Positions 1 to 11,594 of a stretch of DNA of 64,000 bases are shown here, in pieces. Below the pieces are notes generated by a model. That model did not search any database, was not told the DNA's origin, and saw only the letters and a program-made list of their open reading frames with translations. Both the position numbers and the translations under genes were made by a program. Numbering within the stretch: the first letter of the stretch is position 1; every line of letters begins with the position of its first letter. Source of the DNA: Liquidambar formosana (Eukaryota; Streptophyta; Magnoliopsida; Saxifragales; Altingiaceae); the NCBI GenBank assembly GCA_039720395.1, contig CM077826.1, positions 29,198,810-29,262,809 of the forward strand, in the 5' to 3' direction.

Positions 1-280
1 GAGGCTCCAAGAGTTTATGGCGGCCCTAATTGAGGCTAGAGAGCGTCGTGGACTCCAGAAAGCCGCCTAGGAGTTTTTTAGAGATCATAAGGCACTTACG
101 GGAATCAAGGTTGGTTTTTGAGGCTCCCAAGGGTCAGTAGCGACCCTAATTGAGAATTGAGAGCATCGTGAACGCATGAAAGCCTCCGAGAATTTTTTAG
201 CGCGTATAGGGATCCAACTAGTCCAGGGCAACTGTAATTTGGCCTAGCGAGCGTCGTGGACCCTAGGAAGCCGTCTAAGA

Positions 281-311
<31 letters not shown>

Positions 312-2319
312 GGGGTGTATAGAGATCCTACGGGTGCCAATGAAGCTTTCTGAGGCTTCCACGAGCCTTTGGCGACTCTAATTGAGTCTAGAAAGCGTTG
401 TTGATTATAGAAAGCCTCCTAGGAGTTCTTAGAGCGTATAGAACTCCTACGGGTGTGCTGGAAGCGTTGTGAGGCTCCCTCGAGTCTTTCGCGCCTCCTA
501 TTGAGTCTAGAGAAATTCGTGGACTCCTGAAAGCGTCCTTGTATTTTTGGAGTCTATAGAGCTCCGACGGGATTCTTGGAAGCATTCTGAGGCTCCCACA
601 AGTCAATGGCGACTCTAATTGAGTTTAGAGGGCGTCGTGGGCCCAAGAATGCCTTCGGGAATTTTTTAAGAGTGTATAGAGATTGTACTAGTCCAAGGCA
701 ACTGTAATTGGATCTAGGGAGCACCGTGGACCCTAGCAAGGCTTCTAGGATTTTTTTTTGGAGTGTTTAGAGCTCCTACGGGTGCTAATGATCCCTTGTG
801 AGGCTTCCACGAGTCTATGGCTACTCTAATTGAGACTGGAGAGCATCATGGACCCATGAAGGCCTCTGAGAATCTTTTAGAGTGTATAGAGATCCAACTA
901 GTCCAAGGCAACTGTAATTGGGTGTAGAGAGCGTTGTGGACCCCAGAAAGCCTTCTAGGATAGTTTTTTTGGAGTGTAAGGAGCTCCTACGAGTGCCAAT
1001 GATGCTTTAGGAGGCTTCCACGAGTCTATCGCGACTCTAACTGAGTCTAGAAAGCGTCGTGGAATATAGAAAGCCTCTTAGGAGTTCTTAGAGTGTATGG
1101 AGCTCCTACGGGTGTGTTGGAGGCGTCGTGAGGCTCCCATGAGTCTTTTGTGACTGCAATTGAGTGTAGAGAATGTCATGGACTCTTGAAAGCCTCCAAG
1201 TATTATTGGAGTCTATACAGCTCCGCCGGGTGTCTTGTAAGCATTCTTAGGCTCCCACGGGTCTATGGCGACTTTATTTGAGTTTAGAGGGCGTCGTGGA
1301 CCCTTGAGTGCCTCCGGGAATTTTTTTTGAGTGTATGATCCCCTGCGGGTGTGTAGGAAGGTTTCTATGGCTGCCATGACTCTTTGGCGACCTTGACTTA
1401 GTCTAGAGTGCGTCGTCGTCCCCCAGAAACCCTCCTAGGATTTTCTGGAGTGTATAGAGCTCCTACGGGTGCCTAGGAAGCTTCGTGCGGCTGCCACAAG
1501 TCTATGGCGACTCTAACTGAGTTTAGAGAGTGTCGTGGACTCCAGATCGCCTCCGAGGTTTTCTTAAAGTGCATAGAGTTGCTATGGGTGTCTAGGATGC
1601 CTTGCGAGGCTTCCATTAGTCTGTGGCGACTCTAAATGAGTCTAGAAAGCGTCGCAGATTATAGAATGCCTCCTAGCATTTTTGGAGTCTACAAAGCTCC
1701 GAAGGGTGTCTCGGAGGCATTTTAAGGCTCCCACTTGTCTATGGCGACTCTAATTGAGTTTAGAGAGCGTCGTGGACCCTAGAAAGCCTCCTAGGATTTT
1801 TTGGACTGTATAGAGATTGTACGGGTGTGTAAGAAGGTTTGTAATGCCTCCATGGGTCTATGACAACCTTAACCTAGTCTAGTAAGCGGCGTCAATGGCA
1901 GAAAGCCTCCTAGGATTTGTTGGGTTGTATGCAGCTCCTACGGATTCATGGGAAGCTTCGTGCGGCTCCCACGAGTCTATGGCGACTCTAATTGAGTTTA
2001 CATGGCGTCCATTACTTTAGATGGCTTCCTTGGTTTTTTTAAAGTGCAAAGAGCTTTTACGGGTGTCGAGGATTCCTTGCAACGCTCCCATGAGTCTATG
2101 GCGACTCTAACTGAGTCTAGAGAGCATCCTACACACTAGAAAGCTACCTGAGAATTTTTAGAGTGTATAGATCCCCTACGGGTGTCTATGAAGGTTTGTA
2201 AGTTTGCCATGGGACTATGGGGACTTTAACCTAATCTAGAGAGCGTCGTCGACTCCAGAAAGCCTCCTAAGATCTTTTTGGAGTGTATAGAGCTCCTGCG
2301 GGTGTATAGAAAGTTTTGT
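1..2319 (+). repeat. HOR copy C1 (type A), reference copy
   Basis: This copy is used here as the reference for monomer positions. Long monomers start near 1 (m1), 120 (m2), 352 (m4), 471 (m5), 589 (m6), 800 (m8), 1011 (m10), 1130 (m11), 1248 (m12), 1367 (m13), 1487 (m14), 1606 (m15), 1724 (m16), 1843 (m17), 1962 (m18), 2081 (m19) and 2200 (m20). Short monomers m3, m7 and m9 begin near 213, 690 and 893. There the usual start is replaced by ACTAGTCCAAGGCAACTG, and each is followed by a T-run. The m3 tract is (AT)n followed by T18 or so, at 280-311. Type A markers are GTAATGCCTCC near 1841 and TTACATGGCG near 1998. Confidence 0.93.
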
Positions 2320-4633
2320 GAGGCTCCAAGAGTTTATGGCGGCCCTAATTGAGGCTAGAGAGCGTCGTGGACTCCAGAAAGCCGCCTAGGAGTTTTTTAG
2401 AGATCATAGGGCACTTACGGGAATCAAGGTTGGTTTTTGAGGCTCCCAAGGGTCACTAGCGACCCTAATTGAGAATTGAGAGCATCGTGAACCCATGAAA
2501 GCCTCCGAGAATGTTTTAGCGCGTATAGGGATCCAACTAGTCCAGGGCAACTGTAATTTGGCCTAGCGAGCGTCGTGGACCCTAGGAAGCCGTCTAAGAT
2601 TTTTTTTTTTTTTCTTTTTTTTTTTGGGGAGTATAGAGATCCTACGGGTGCCAATGAAGCTTTCTGAGGCTTCCACGAGCCTTTGGCGACTCTAATTGAG
2701 TCTAGAAAGCGTTGTTGATTATAGAAAGCCTCCTAGGAGTTCTTAGAGCGTATAGAACTCCTACGGGTGTGCTGGAAGCGTTGTGAGGCTCCCTCGAGTC
2801 TTTCGCGCCTCCTATTTAGTCTAGAGAAATTCGTGGACTCCTGAAAGCGTCCTTGTATTTTTGGAGTCTATAGAGCTCCGACGGGATTCTTGGAAGCATT
2901 CTGAGGCTCCCTCAAGTCAATGGCGACTCTAATTGAGTTTAGAGGGCGTCGTGGGCCCAAGAATGCCTTCGGGAATTTTTTAAGAGTGTATAGAGATTGT
3001 ACTAGTCCAAGGCAACTGTAATTGGATCTAGGGAGCACCGTGGACCCTAGCAAGGCTTCTAGGATTTTTTTTTGGAGTGTTTAGAGCTCCTACGGGTGCT
3101 AATGATCCCTTGTGAGGCTTCCACGAGTCTATGGCTACTCTAATTGAGACTGGAGAGCATCGTGGACCCATGAAGGCCTCTGAGAATCTTTTAGAGTGTA
3201 CAGAGATCCAACTAGTCCAAGGCAACTGTAATTGGGTGTAGAGAGCGTTGTGGACCCCAGAAAGCCTTCTAAGATTTTTTTTTTTGGAGTGTATGGAGCT
3301 CCTACGGGTGCCAATGATGCTTTGGGAGGCTTCCACGAGTCTATCGCGACTCTAATTGAGTGTAGAAAGCGTCGTGGAATATAGAAAGCCTCTTAGGAGT
3401 TCTTAGAGCGTATGGAGCTCCTACGAGTGTGTTGGAGGCGTCGTGAGGCTCCCATGAGTCTTTTGTGACTGCAATTGAGTGTAGAGAATGTCATGGACTC
3501 TTGAAAGCCTCCAAGTATTATTGGAGTCCATACAGCTCCGCCGGGTGTCTTGTAAGCATTCTTAGGCTCCCACGGGTCTATGGCGAGTTTATTTGAGTTT
3601 AAGGGCGTCGTGGACCCTTGAGTGCCTCCGGGAATTTTTTTTGAGTGTATGATCCCCTGCGGGTGTGTAGGAAGGTTTCTATGGCTGCCATGACTCTTTG
3701 GCGACCTTGACTTAGTCTAGAGTGCGTCGTCGTCCCCCAGAAACCCTCCTAGGATTTTCTGGAGTGTATAGAGCTCCTACGGGTGCCTAGGAAGCTTCGT
3801 GCGGCTGCCACAAGTCTATGGCGACTCTAACTGAGTTTAGAGAGTGTCGTGGACTCCAGATCGCCTCCGAGGTTTTCTTAAAGTGCATAGAGTTGCTATG
3901 GGTGTCTAGGATGCCTTGCGAGGCTTCCATTAGTCTGTGGCGACACTAAATGAGTCTAGAAAGCGTCGCAGATTATAGAATGCTTCCTAGCATTTTTGGA
4001 GTCTACAAAGCTCCGAAGGGTGTCTCGGAGGCATTTTAAGGCTCCCACTTGTCTATGGCGACTCTAATTGAGTTTAGAGAGCGTCGTGGACCCTAGAAAG
4101 CCTCCTAGGTTTTTTTGGACTGTATAGAGATTGTACGGGTGTGTAAGAAGGTTTGTAAGGCCTCCATGGGTCTATGACAACATTAACCTAGTCTAGTAAG
4201 CGTCGTCAATGGCAGAAAGCCTCCTAGGATTTGTAGGGTTGTATACAGCTCCTACGGATTCATGGGAAGCTTCGTGCGGCTCCCACGAGTCTATGGCGAC
4301 TCTAATTGAGTTTACAGAGCGTTCATTACTTTAGATGGCTTCCTTGGTTTTTTTAAAGTGCAAAGAGCTTTTACGGGTGTCGAGGATTCCTTGCAACGCT
4401 CCCATGAGTCTATGGCGACTCTAACTGAGTCTAAAGAGCATCCTACACACTAGAAAGCTACCTGGGAATTTTTAGAGTGTATAGATCCCCTACGGGTGTC
4501 TATGAAGGTTTGTAAGGCTGCCATGGGACTATGGGGACTTTAACCTAATCTAGAGAGCGTCGTCGACTCCAGAAAGCCTCCTAAGATCTTTTTGGAGTGT
4601 ATAGAGCTCCTGCGGGTGTATAGAAAGTTTTGT
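2320..4633 (+). repeat. HOR copy C2 (type B)
   Basis: This is a 2314-bp copy almost identical to C1 but with the alternative marker set. The m3 tract is T-rich with a single internal C (about 2600-2625) and has no (AT)n. Monomer m11 reads CTACGAGTGTG near 3420, m12 GCGAGTTTATTTG, m15 TGCTTCCTAGC, and m17 GACAACATT. The same set returns in C4, two copies downstream. Confidence 0.92.
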
Positions 4634-6955
4634 GAGGCTCCAAGAGTTTATGGCGGCCCTAATTGAGGCTAGAGAGCGTCGTGGACTCCAGAAAGCCGCC
4701 TAGGAGTTTTTTAGAGATCATAAGGCACTTACGGGAATCAAGGTTGGTTTTTGAGGCTCCCAAGGGTCAGTAGCGACCCTAATTGAGAATTGAGAGCATC
4801 GTGAACCCATGAAAGCCTCCGAGATTGTTTTAGCGCGTATAGGGATCCAACTAGTCCAGGGCAACTGTAATTTGGCCTAGCGAGCGTCGTGGACCCTAGG
4901 AAGCCGTCTAAGATATATATATATATATATATATTTTTTTTTTTTGGGGTGTATAGAGATCCTACGGGTGCCAATGAAGCTTTCTGAGGCTTCCACGAGC
5001 CTTTGGCGACTCTAATTGAGTCTAGAAAGCGTTGTTGATTATAGAAAGCCTCCTAGGAGTTCTTAGAGCGTATAGAACTCCTACGGGTGTGCTGGAAGCG
5101 TTGTGAGGCTCCCTCGAGTCTTTCGCGCCTCCTATTGAGTCTAGAGAAATTCGTGGACTCCTGAAAGCGTCCTTGTATTTTTGGAGTCTATAGAGCTCCG
5201 ACGGGATTCTTGGAAGCATTCTGAGGCTCCCACAAGTCAATGGCGACTCTAATTGAGTTTAGAGGGCGTCGTGGGCCCAAGAATGCCTTCGGGAATTTTT
5301 TAAGAGTGTATAGAGATTGTACTAGTCCAAGGCAACTGTAATTGGATCTAGGGAGCACCGTGGACCCTAGCAAGGCTTCTAGGATTTTTTTTTGGAGTGT
5401 TTAGAGCTCCTACGGGTGCTAATGATCCCTTGTGAGGCTTCCACGAGTCTATGGCTACTCTAATTGAGACTGGAGAGCATCAGTGGACCCATGAAGGCCT
5501 CTGAGAATCTTTTAGAGTGTATAGAGATCCAACTAGTCCAAGGCAACTGTAATTGGGTGTAGAGAGCGTTGTGGACCCCAGAAAGCCTTCTAAGATTTTT
5601 TTTTTTGGAGTGTATGGAGCTCCTACGGGTGCCAATGATGCTTTGGGAGGCTTCCACGAGTCTATCGCGACTCTAATTGAGTGTAGAAAGCGTCGTGGAA
5701 TATAGAAAGCCTCTTAGGAGTTCTTAGAGCGTATGGAGCTCCTACGGGTGTGTTGGAGGCGTCGTGAGGCTCCCATGAGTCTTTTGTGACTGCAATTGAG
5801 TGTAGAGAATGTCATGGACTCTTGAAAGCCTCCAAGTATTATTGGAGTCTATACAGCTCCGCCGGGTGTCTTGTAAGCATTCTTAGGCTCCCACGGGTCT
5901 ATGGCGACTTTATTTGAGTTTAGAGGGCGTCGTGGACCCTTGAGTGCCTCCGGGAATTTTTTTTGAGTGTATGATCCCCTGCGGGTGTGTAGGAAGGTTT
6001 CTATGGCTGCCATGACTCTTTGGCGACCTTGACTTAGTCTAGAGTGCGTCGTCGTCCCCCAGAAACCCTCCTAGGATTTTCTGGAGTGTATAGAGCTCCT
6101 ACGGGTGCCTAGGAAGCTTCGTGCGGCTGCCACAAGTCTATGGCGACTCTAACTGAGTTTAGAGAGTGTCGTGGACTCCAGATCGCCTCCGAGGTTTTCT
6201 TAAAGTGCATAGAGTTGCTATGGGTGTCTAGGATGCCTTGCGAGGCTTCCATTAGTCTGTGGCGACTCTAAATGAGTCTAGAAAGCGTCGCAGATTATAG
6301 AATGCCTCCTAGCATTTTTGGAGTCTACAAAGCTCCGAAGGGTGTCTCGGAGGCATTTTAAGGCTCCCACTTGTCTATGGCGACTCTAATTGAGTTTAGA
6401 GAGCGTCGTGGACCCTAGAAAGCCTCCTAGGATTTTTTGGACTGTATAGAGATTGTACGGGTGTGTAAGAAGGTTTGTAATGCCTCCATGGGTCTATGAC
6501 AACCTTAACCTAGTCTAGTAAGCGGCGTCAATGGCAGAAAGCCTCCTAGGATTTGTTGGGTTGTATACAGCTCCTACGGATTCATGGGAAGCTTCGTGCG
6601 GCTCCCACGAGTCTATGGCGACTCTAATTGAGTTTACATGGCGTCCATTACTTTAGATGGCTTCCTTGGTTTTTTTAAAGTGCAAAGAGCTTTTACGGGT
6701 GTCGAGGATTCCTTGCAACGCTCCCATGAGTCTATGGCGACTCTAACTGAGTCTAGAGAGCATCCTACACACTAGAAAGCTACCTGAGAATTTTTAGAGT
6801 GTATAGATCCCCTACGGGTGTCTATGAAGGTTTGTAAGGCTGCCATGGGACTATGGGGACTTTAACCTAATCTAGAGAGCGTCGTCGACTCCAGAAAGCC
6901 TCCTAAGATCTTTTTGGAGTGTATAGAGCTCCTGCGGGTGTATAGAAAGTTTTGT
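4634..6955 (+). repeat. HOR copy C3 (type A)
   Basis: This 2322-bp copy carries the C1 marker set: an (AT)n-T tract at about 4912-4946, GTAATGCCTCC near 6477 and TTACATGGCG near 6635. It also has a private one-base insertion in m8 at 5482 (GCATCAGTGG instead of GCATCGTGG). The same insertion recurs only in C6, about 6,960 bp downstream. Confidence 0.92.
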
Positions 6956-9269
6956 GAGGCTCCAAGAGTTTATGGCGGCCCTAATTGAGGCTAGAGAGCG
7001 TCGTGGACTCCAGAAAGCCGCCTAGGAGTTTTTTAGAGATCATAGGCACTTACGGGAATCAAGGTTGGTTTTTGAGGCTCCCAAGGGTCACTAGCGACCC
7101 TAATTGAGAATTGAGAGCATCGTGAACCCATGAAAGCCTCCGAGAATGTTTTAGCGCGTATAGGGATCCAACTAGTCCAGGGCAACTGTAATTTGGCCTA
7201 GCGAGCGTCGTGGACCCTAGGAAGCCGTCTAAGATTTTTTTTTTTTTCTTTTTTTTTTTTGGGGAGTATAGAGATCCTACGGGTGCCAATGAAGCTTTCT
7301 GAGGCTTCCACGAGCCTTTGGCGACTCTAATTGAGTCTAGAAAGCGTTGTTGATTATAGAAAGCCTCCTAGGAGTTCTTAGAGCGTATAGAACTCCTACG
7401 GGTGTGCTGGAAGCGTTGTGAGGCTCCCTCGAGTCTTTCGCGCCTCCTATTTAGTCTAGAGAAATTCGTGGACTCCTGAAAGCGTCCTTGTATTTTTGGA
7501 GTCTATAGAGCTCCGACGGGATTCTTGGAAGCATTCTGAGGCTCCCTCAAGTCAATGGCGACTCTAATTGAGTTTAGAGGGCGTCGTGGGCCCAAGAATG
7601 CCTTCGGGAATTTTTTAAGAGTGTATAGAGATTCTACTAGTCCAAGGCAACTGTAATTGGATCTAGGGAGCACCGTGGACCCTAGCAAGGCTTCTAGGAT
7701 TTTTTTTTGGAGTGTTTAGAGCTCCTACGGGTGCTAATGATCCCTTGTGAGGCTTCCACGAGTCTATGGCTACTCTAATTGAGACTGGAGAGCATCGTGG
7801 ACCCATGAAGGCCTCTGAGAATCTTTTAGAGTGTATAGAGATCCAACTAGTCCAAGGCAACTGTAATTGGGTGTAGAGAGCGTTGTGGACCCCAGAAAGC
7901 CTTCTAAGATTTTTTTTTTTGGAGTGTATGGAGCTCCTACGGGTGCCAATGATGCTTTGGGAGGCTTCCACGAGTCTATCGCGACTCTAATTGAGTGTAG
8001 AAAGCGTCGTGGAATATAGAAAGCCTCTTAGGAGTTCTTAGAGCGTATGGAGCTCCTACGAGTGTGTTGGAGGCGTCGTGAGGCTCCCATGAGTCTTTTG
8101 TGACTGCAATTGAGTGTAGAGAATGTCATGGACTCTTGAAAGCCTCCAAGTATTATTGGAGTCCATACAGCTCCGCCGGGTGTCTTGTAAGCATTCTTAG
8201 GCTCCCACGGGTCTATGGCGAGTTTATTTGAGTTTAAAGGGCGTCGTGGACCCTTGAGTGCCTCCGGGAATTTTTTTTGAGTGTATGATCCCCTGCGGGT
8301 GTGTAGGAAGGTTTCTATGGCTGCCATGACTCTTTGGCGACCTTGACTTAGTCTAGAGTGCGTCGTCGTCCCCCAGAAACCCTCCTAGGATTTTCTGGAG
8401 TGTATAGAGCTCCTACGGGTGCCTAGGAAGCTTCGTGCGGCTGCCACAAGTCTATGGCGACTCTAACTGAGTTTAGAGAGTGTCGTGGACTCCAGATCGC
8501 CTCCGAGGTTTTCTTAAAGTGCATAGAGTTGCTATGGGTGTCTAGGATGCCTTGCGAGGCTTCCATTAGTCTGTGGCGACTCTAAATGAGTCTAGAAAGC
8601 GTCGCAGATTATAGAATGCTTCCTAGCATTTTTGGAGTCTACAAAGCTCCGAAGGGTGTCTCGGAGGCATTTTAAGGCTCCCACTTGTCTATGGCGACTC
8701 TAATTGAGTTTAGAGAGCGTCGTGGACCCTAGAAAGCCTCCTAGGTTTTTTTGGACTGTATAGAGATTGTACGGGTGTGTAAGAAGGTTTGTAAGGCCTC
8801 CATGGGTCTATGACAACATTAACCTAGTCTAGTAAGCGTCGTCAATGGCAGAAAGCCTCCTAGGATTTGTAGGGTTGTATACAGCTCCTACGGATTCATG
8901 GGAAGCTTCGTGCGGCTCCCACGAGTCTATGGCGACTCTAATTGAGTTTACAGAGCGTCCATTACTTTAGATGGCTTCCTTGGTTTTTTTAAAGTGCAAA
9001 GAGCTTTTACGGGTGTCGAGGATTCCTTGCAACGCTCCCATGAGTCTATGGCGACTCTAACTGAGTCTAAAGAGCATCCTACACACTAGAAAGCTACCTG
9101 GGAATTTTTAGAGTGTATAGATCCCCTACGGGTGTCTATGAAGGTTTGTAAGGCTGCCATGGGACTATGGGGACTTTAACCTAATCTAGAGAGCGTCGTC
9201 GACTCCAGAAAGCCTCCTAAGATCTTTTTGGAGTGTATAGAGCTCCTGCGGGTGTATAGAAAGTTTTGT
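6956..9269 (+). repeat. HOR copy C4 (type B)
   Basis: This 2314-bp copy has the same length and marker set as C2: T-C-T tract at about 7235-7260, CTACGAGTGTG near 8056, GCGAGTTTATTTG near 8219 and GACAACATT near 8813. With C3 it forms a 4636-bp duplicate of the C1+C2 pair. Confidence 0.92.
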
Positions 9270-9549
9270 GAGGCTCCAAGAGTTTATGGCGGCCCTAATT
9301 GAGGCTAGAGAGCGTCGTGGACTCCAGAAAGCCGCCTAGGAGTTTTTTAGAGATCATAAGGCACTTACGGGAATCAAGGTTGGTTTTTGAGGCTCCCAAG
9401 GGTCAGTAGCGACCCTAATTGAGAATTGAGAGCATCGTGAACCCATGAAAGCCTCCGAGATTGTTTTAGCGCGTATAGGGATCCAACTAGTCCAGGGCAA
9501 CTGTAATTTGGCCTAGCGAGCGTCGTGGACCCTAGGAAGCCGTCTAAGA

Positions 9550-9580
<31 letters not shown>

Positions 9581-11594
9581 TTTTGGGGTGTATAGAGATC
9601 CTACGGGTGCCAATGAAGCTTTCTGAGGCTTCCACGAGCCTTTGGCGACTCTAATTGAGTCTAGAAAGCGTTGTTGATTATAGAAAGCCTCCTAGGAGTT
9701 CTTAGAGCGTATAGAACTCCTACGGGTGTGCTGGAAGCGTTGTGAGGCTCCCTCGAGTCTTTCGCGCCTCCTATTGAGTCTAGAGAAATTCGTGGACTCC
9801 TGAAAGCGTCCTTGTATTTTTGGAGTCTATAGAGCTCCGACGGGATTCTTGGAAGCATTCTGAGGCTCCCACAAGTCAATGGCGACTCTAATTGAGTTTA
9901 GAGGGCGTCGTGGGCCCAAGAATGCCTTCGGGAATTTTTTAAGAGTGTATAGAGATTGTACTAGTCCAAGGCAACTGTAATTGGATCTAGGGAGCACCGT
10001 GGACCCTAGCAAGGCTTCTAGGATTTTTTTTTGGAGTGTTTAGAGCTCCTACGGGTGCTAATGATCCCTTGTGAGGCTTCCACGAGTCTATGGCTACTCT
10101 AATTGAGACTGGAGAGCATCGTGGACCCATGAAGGCCTCTGAGAATCTTTTAGAGTGTATAGAGATCCAACTAGTCCAAGGCAACTGTAATTGGGTGTAG
10201 AGAGCGTTGTGGACCCCAGAAAGCCTTCTAAGATTTTTTTTTTTGGAGTGTATGGAGCTCCTACGGGTGCCAATGATGCTTTGGGAGGCTTCCACGAGTC
10301 TATCGCGACTCTAATTGAGTGTAGAAAGCGTCGTGGAATATAGAAAGCCTCTTAGGAGTTCTTAGAGCGTATGGAGCTCCTACGGGTGTGTTGGAGGCGT
10401 CGTGAGGCTCCCATGAGTCTTTTGTGACTGCAATTGAGTGTAGAGAATGTCATGGACTCTTGAAAGCCTCCAAGTATTATTGGAGTCTATACAGCTCCGC
10501 CGGGTGTCTTGTAAGCATTCTTAGGCTCCCACGGGTCTATGGCGACTTTATTTGAGTTTAGAGGGCGTCGTGGACCCTTGAGTGCCTCCGGGAATTTTTT
10601 TTGAGTGTATGATCCCCTGCGGGTGTGTAGGAAGGTTTCTATGGCTGCCATGACTCTTTGGCGACCTTGACTTAGTCTAGAGTGCGTCGTCGTCCCCCAG
10701 AAACCCTCCTAGGATTTTCTGGAGTGTATAGAGCTCCTACGGGTGCCTAGGAAGCTTCGTGCGGCTGCCACAAGTCTATGGCGACTCTAACTGAGTTTAG
10801 AGAGTGTCGTGGACTCCAGATCGCCTCCGAGGTTTTCTTAAAGTGCATAGAGTTGCTATGGGTGTCTAGGATGCCTTGCGAGGCTTCCATTAGTCTGTGG
10901 CGACTCTAAATGAGTCTAGAAAGCGTCGCAGATTATAGAATGCTTCCTAGCATTTTTGGAGTCTACAAAGCTCCGAAGGGTGTCTCGGAGGCATTTTAAG
11001 GCTCCCACTTGTCTATGGCGACTCTAATTGAGTTTAGAGAGCGTCGTGGACCCTAGAAAGCCTCCTAGGTTTTTTTTGGACTGTATAGAGATTGTACGGG
11101 TGTGTAAGAAGGTTTGTAAGGCCTCCATGGGTCTATGACAACATTAACCTAGTCTAGTAAGCGTCGTCAATGGCAGAAAGCCTCCTAGGATTTGTAGGGT
11201 TGTATACAGCTCCTACGGATTCATGGGAAGCTTCGTGCGGCTCCCACGAGTCTATGGCGACTCTAATTGAGTTTAATAAGCGTCCATTACTTTAGATGGC
11301 TTCCTTGGTTTTTTTAAAGTGCAAAGAGCTTTTACGGGTGTCGAGGATTCCTTGCAACGCTCCCATGAGTCTATGGCGACTCTAACTGAGTCTAGAGAGC
11401 ATCCTACACACTAGAAAGCTACCTGGGAATTTTTAGAGTGTATAGATCCCCTACGGGTGTCTATGAAGGTTTGTAAGGCTGCCATGGGACTATGGGGACT
11501 TTAACCTAATCTAGAGAGCGTCGTCGACTCCAGAAAGCCTCCTAAGATCTTTTTGGAGTGTATAGAGCTCCTGCGGGTGTATAGAAAGTTTTGT
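9270..11594 (+). repeat. HOR copy C5 (A/B recombinant)
   Basis: The front half has type A markers: (AT)n-T tract at about 9550-9584, CTACGGGTGTG near 10380 and GCGACTTTATTTG near 10542. The back half has type B markers: TGCTTCCTAGC near 10940 and GACAACATT near 11138. The switch lies between about 10,545 and 10,941. This is a mosaic produced by unequal exchange or gene conversion between A and B copies. Confidence 0.9.

Noticed and set aside
6956..9269. CENP-B-box-like motif around CTTCGGGAAT in the satellite
   Set aside because: The spacing and the second half of the known box are not met in the monomers I checked, so centromere-protein binding cannot be claimed from sequence.
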